Made by a program: the position numbers and the translations under genes. Shown in pieces: positions 59,878-64,000 of a DNA stretch of 64,000 nucleotides (positions within the stretch are counted from its first letter, which is position 1; the number at the start of each line of letters is the position of its first letter). Origin of the DNA: Cannabis sativa (Eukaryota > Streptophyta > Magnoliopsida > Rosales > Cannabaceae); assembly GCF_029168945.1 (NCBI RefSeq), contig NC_083603.1, forward strand, positions 47,254,406 through 47,318,405, read 5' to 3'. The notes beneath the pieces are model-generated. The model had not been told where the DNA came from. It saw nothing but the letters and a program-made list of their open reading frames with translations, and did not search any database.

Positions 59878-61925
59878 CCAAGCTACTTGAACTCAGATGC
59901 TATCTTCATGAGTTGGATCGAATAGTTGGATCAAGGGTGAAGATCGTCCAAGATGAAGATGAAGCTCATTTATCTATTTTGAATTAATTGTTTTAGTTTA
60001 AAGACAATTTGGATTTCGAATTTTAGTTAGGGATTTTTATCCCTGTTTTTCTCATATTGTCGCAATACATTTTTTTTTATTATTAATAAAGTTTATTTTA
60101 CTTTCTATTCAAACAAATTGCAATTTATGAGATTAAACTTCATTTACTTTATCTTAATCAATAATTACCACATTATATTTATATGTTTGTATGTGTAAGT
60201 GTTTTTATTATTGATGCAAATTCTATAATATTTACAACTCTTCATAGAGTTATATTAAATAAACACTAGAAATTAATTCTATGTTTATTAATAATTGTTA
60301 ATTCTAATACAATTATTAAGAATTTGTTTAATAAAAGGATCTTTTGATCTGATAGGGGTGGAGAAAAGTTAAGAAAACTATGAGCATGTTTGGTATTGTT
60401 TTTTGTTTTTTGTTTTCAAAAAATTGTTTTTAAAAATGAGAACAAAAAATAGTTTTTGAAGTTTAAAAAACAAGTCATGTTTGGTTAGTGTTTTTTAAAA
60501 ATAATATTGACTAAAAGTGAATTGGTTTTTAAAACAGAAAACAACATTTTGTTGTTTTCAAAATTCTTGGTTTTTGTAACTTTGTTTTCTGAAAACTGTT
60601 TTCAAAAAATAAGGCCAAACACGCCAAATTGTTTTCAAAAAATAATTTTCTGTTTTTAAAAACAAAAAATATTTTTTTAGTTATGATGCCAAACATGCAC
60701 TATGCAGTTCAACGATCTTTTATATCTAATGAACTCTAGATTGTATTCAACTCCACATAATCTCTATCACACTTAGAGAATCATGATCTTTACAACCTTT
60801 AGGGGTGGATCATAATCTCTATAAACTTAGGGGTGGAGTTTACTCCACAATACCCTATGTAACACATATTTTCTTTAAACATGGAAGTAATATAATGAAT
60901 TAACTATTATCAATATAAATCCTTGATCTTGATTGTATGTTCCAATTTAGTTTTACTGTTGTAGTAAAAATTGATACCTATAAAAGTTCTTTGATAATGT
61001 TTCACACTACCTTAATTGAGTGGGAGAATTTTAAAATTCTTTACCCATCTTCATTAGGTTGACACTTGTGATAGGAACTTAAGAACACTACTGAAAAGTA
61101 AATCTAACCATTCATGTGGATAGATATAACTTATTAGAATTATGAGAATAAGATAAAAGAATTCTAGTTCAGTCTATTCGAATGACTTGAACCAAGAATT
61201 CTTAATCCTCATAAAATTTTATGGTATCTTAATTTTGATTACTTAATCTCTGGCATGTATTTTTCACTTCAAATACTAGTCTGCTATGTTGATGATTTAG
61301 TCTTAAAAGAAACTTATAGTTTCTGACTAATACAATAAGTCACAACTAGATAACTCTCCAAACAATAAGAGGTTAAAAGTATTTTTTAACCAGACATCTG
61401 CTATTGAGTGGGAGCTATCTGAGATGTAATCAAATAAGGAACATTAAAAGATATTCAAGAAAGATTTATGAAAGTGATCTATATGTTAGATATTAAGGAA
61501 CTGTATATCATTTATCCTTGTATCTTCCCAACTCATTCAAAATTATGAGATGGTGGTTACTTTTGGGGTGGAGGAGTTATTCTATAATAATTCAAGCTCT
61601 ACTAGAGAAGACTTATAACTTTGTAAATTCGAAATTACCAGAAAGTTATATTACTGAAGAAAAGTCTACGCTGTATTATCTCAATTCCATATTTTAAAAT
61701 ATGAGAGATATGTCTTCTGTTTATTCAGATGTACTTTAAAACAGTAAGGATTTCAGTATCCCTTGATGAGTAAAGCATATATAGTAAAGGATGTTTCATA
61801 AATGTATTTATGAACTAGTTTCCAGAAGTTTGGGTGGATTCAAATATACTACACTTGATCTGAAGATCAAGACATCAGATTGACTTATTTGCACACTTTG
61901 TTTTATGTTAGTGCAAGTGGGAGTT
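59878..61925 (+). pseudogene. Shrunken pol relics
   Basis: Two kilobases without a long frame. Recognisable islands in pol order: TCTGATAGGGGTGGAGAAAA (60338-60366 region, integrase DRGGE), AGGGGTGGA near 60801 and 60831, and TATGTTGATGAT at 61285-61296 (RT YVDD). The polypurine tract abuts LTR 2. A MITE lies at 60383-60698. The layout parallels the interior of the inner element at 30864-33641. Confidence 0.68.
60383..60698. mobile_element. Foldback MITE with GCATGTTTGG ends
   Basis: 316 bp, with AGCATGTTTGGTAT at the left and the complement of GCATGTTTGGCAT at the right, and long inverted runs of GTTTTCAAAAA-type sequence inside. ACTATG flanks both sides (60377-60382 and 60699-60704). The ends resemble hAT-type MITEs, whose duplication would be 8 bp, so the class is uncertain. 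No ORF. Confidence 0.72.
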
Positions 61926-63342
61926 TATTGGGTTTTGTGCCCTCAATAAAACCCTTCACAATCTGATTAGTTATCAATATAAGAAATTTGAAGTAATTTA
62001 TGTTTGCATGAATTTTACATGCTAATGGTTTAATATGTTTATTACATTTACACACAAAATCAGTTAAGTCCAGATCATATGTTTATTCACAATTACAGTA
62101 TCGTCAACACAGTGGAATGTGATTGTGATCATATGAATCAAAAGACTAAGTCCCTGTTTCATCAATGTTTTGGATTTACACTAATGTGATAATTAGCGAT
62201 GATGTGTACTTACACTTGGAGTAAGTGTTATGTTCTTTCCAGGACATTAGTAAAGTATACTAGTTTCGAATGTATGGAGTATACATTGGACTGGACCGAT
62301 ATTGCAACTTAGTTAAGATATTATAAACTTACCGTTATATCTTTCCGAGTCAATATCAGTAGTTGATCTTAAGATTAAAAGAATCTAAATCCTGATATGC
62401 TTAGGCTAAACTCAGGAGTGTTATTCATGTTCTTTGATTTATTAGTTAAGCCTACTTTTGGGTCAGGCTGATACGTATATTTTGGGAACATGATAGCATG
62501 ATTGAGTGAGAGTGCTGAACATAAATATGGAATCTATAGCTTCTACTGGTGTATAGAAGTCAAGTGATGATTCCCTTCGAGCTTAGCTAAATAGAAGAAA
62601 ATGGATGAGCTCTTATTTAAGTGACTAATTCTTAGATCACTAAACATCATTTACAGATAGCTAAGTGTTTTAAGGGACAAAATACATTGAGGGGTGAGAA
62701 CGGTAAAATTATTCCATCTCGATGTAAATAATCTATATAGAGGATCTTTGATCACAATAAAATTATAACAATGGTTAAATGAGATAGCATATCTATATCG
62801 TGGAACATATAATATGCTCTATATAAGTCTGAGAGTGCAATTCTAAGTTCTAAGAGTGGATTTAACTGAAGAATTAATAAGTAGGAATTTATTTAGTAAA
62901 TTCGGTTCACTTATTGGAAGCTCAGCATATAGATTCATGGTCTCCATTCTAGTTGAGACTATACTGCTTGTAAGACTCAATAATTGATTTGTGATTAATC
63001 AATTATAATTCTAAAGTTAGACTATGTCTGATTTGTGAATTTTCACTAAGCAGGGGCAAAATTGTAAAGAAAAAAAATCTAGATTTATTTATTTATTAAT
63101 AGACTTTATATGTCTAATTAATAAATAAATTAAATGACAATATTATTTAATAATCTATTTTAGTTATTAAATAATTAGTTTTGGCATTTAAATTGTTAGA
63201 ATTGGAAAATTGGCGTTTTTGAGAAAATAGAAATAAAATTTGTGAAAACTACAAAAACCAAGTGGGGCCCATTACACACCATAGCCGGCCACTTAAAGTG
63301 ATTTTTCAAATTTATATTTTCATTATTTTAATGCCAGATAAT
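61926..63342 (+). repeat. LTR 2, interrupted
   Basis: Starts TATTGGGTTTTGTGCCC (one change from TGTTGGG) right after the polypurine tract. It is nearly identical to LTR 1. At 63343 another LTR is inserted and the rest is beyond the window. Confidence 0.9.
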
Positions 63343-64000
63343 TGTTGGGAATTATTTTACCAGGATCTTAGATCTACTCACAAGTATGTTGTTTAAACAT
63401 CCTAAATATGAACTTTCTAAAACGATAAAATAAACACATATAAAGTTAAGAAAACCTTACATTGATGCAGCGGAATTAATGTCTCCTTCCACTCAGATCT
63501 CTAACCCTTGATTCCTTTCTGTAGCAGAGTATAATCAAGATCTGAGCCTGAATCTCCTTCTTCTTCAAGCTTTGATCCTTCACAGTCTTCCAATCTATGA
63601 TTGAGTTACTGCTTGCTGTGTGTGGGCACTTACTCTTTCACTAGGGTCACGAAAAAGATGAAGGGAAAAGAGAGAGAGGTATTTCGGCCCAGGATAGAAA
63701 GTGGGGAAGGCTCAGTTTTCTGAAGAGAGAAATTTCTGTCAGAAAGCTAATGAAAACTTGTGATTTGACTGAGCCATCACTTTCTATTTATAGGCAACTA
63801 CTAGGTCTAGGTTTAGAATTATTTGGCATTAAAATAATGAAAATAATAATTTGAAAAATCATCATTAAGTGGCCGGCCATATGGTGTTATTGGGCCTTAC
63901 TTAATTTTGCAATTTTATCAAATTTTATCTCTATTTTCTCAAAAACGCCAATTTTCCAATTCTAACCTTTTAAATGCCAAAACTAATTATTTAATAACTA
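63343..64000 (-). mobile_element. Copia LTR running off the right edge
   Basis: Begins TGTTGGGAATTATTTTACC, the complement of a copia LTR end, as at 29008 and 43575, so it is minus-strand. The minus-strand TATA is the complement of CTATTTATAG (63783-63792) and GGCCGGCC is at 63872-63879. Whether it is a solo LTR or a full element cannot be told. Confidence 0.87.

Larger units (their letters stand above)
57618..64000 (+). mobile_element. Copia-type derivative with gag and shrunken pol
   Basis: LTR 1 (57618 to about 59040) and LTR 2 (61926-63342, then broken by another LTR) are nearly identical over 1.42 kb. LTR 1 has lost its 3' third, the primer site and the gag N-terminus in one deletion. 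The interior holds a gag frame, a protease start, pol relics and a polypurine tract (AAGTGGGAGTT, about 61914-61925). Right end outside the window. It cannot be complete but could be moved in trans only if a primer site were present, which is not. Confidence 0.85.

Overview
This is a gene-poor stretch of an AT-rich plant nuclear genome, most likely a eudicot. I see no cellular gene with intact exons. Nearly everything is transposable elements nested inside one another. Evidence for a plant: Ty1/copia and Ty3/gypsy elements with plant-type primer sites (initiator-Met and Asp tRNA), a chromodomain Ty3 element, a Sirevirus-type copia element, PIF/Harbinger transposons with a Myb-like second gene, and hAT-like and foldback MITEs. 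I cannot name the species.

Layout. (A) Left edge to 27352: a decayed Ty3/gypsy chromovirus on the minus strand. Its downstream LTR is 1-490 plus 11442-12048 and runs off the left edge. Its gag, protease, RT, RNase H, integrase and chromodomain remnants lie between 21441 and 12078. Its upstream LTR is 25042-27352. Four elements sit inside it: a nearly intact Sirevirus-type copia element (491-11441, TSD GCTTC), a PIF/Harbinger transposon in RT (14445-19202, TSD TAA), a copia solo LTR (22192-24101, TSD TATTT) and a hAT-like MITE that splits the primer binding site (24434-25029). (B) 27353 to about 28085: a gypsy-type LTR fragment with internal repeats.

(C) About 28090-53816: a left-truncated copia element on the minus strand (integrase, pre-integrase and gag relics, long leader, LTR 51952-53816). 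A related non-autonomous copia element is inserted in its pol (29008-47317, TSD GTTCA). That inner element carries an Athila-like insertion whose two end LTRs face each other (33647-40238, TSD ATAAT) and a solo LTR (44909-46788, TSD GGCTT). (D) 53817-54540: remnant of a second Harbinger transposase. (E) 54931-57617: 3' end of a short-LTR copia element. (F) 57618 to the right edge: a plus-strand copia derivative with two LTRs, a gag open frame and shrunken pol relics. It has a foldback MITE inside, and its second LTR is broken by another LTR that leaves the window.

Most striking points. The Athila-like insertion ends in an inverted copy of LTR + 5 nt + 18-nt primer site, which is what a plus-strand strong-stop DNA would contain, joined through a 3-nt overlap. 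The two Sirevirus LTRs differ mainly at positions where one reads CG and the other CTG or CAG, and all three coding lesions of that element also fall at CG dinucleotides. The long leaders of the two nested copia elements share arrays of palindromes, a conserved 93-bp foldable island and variable GC-rich cassettes that no known coding function explains.
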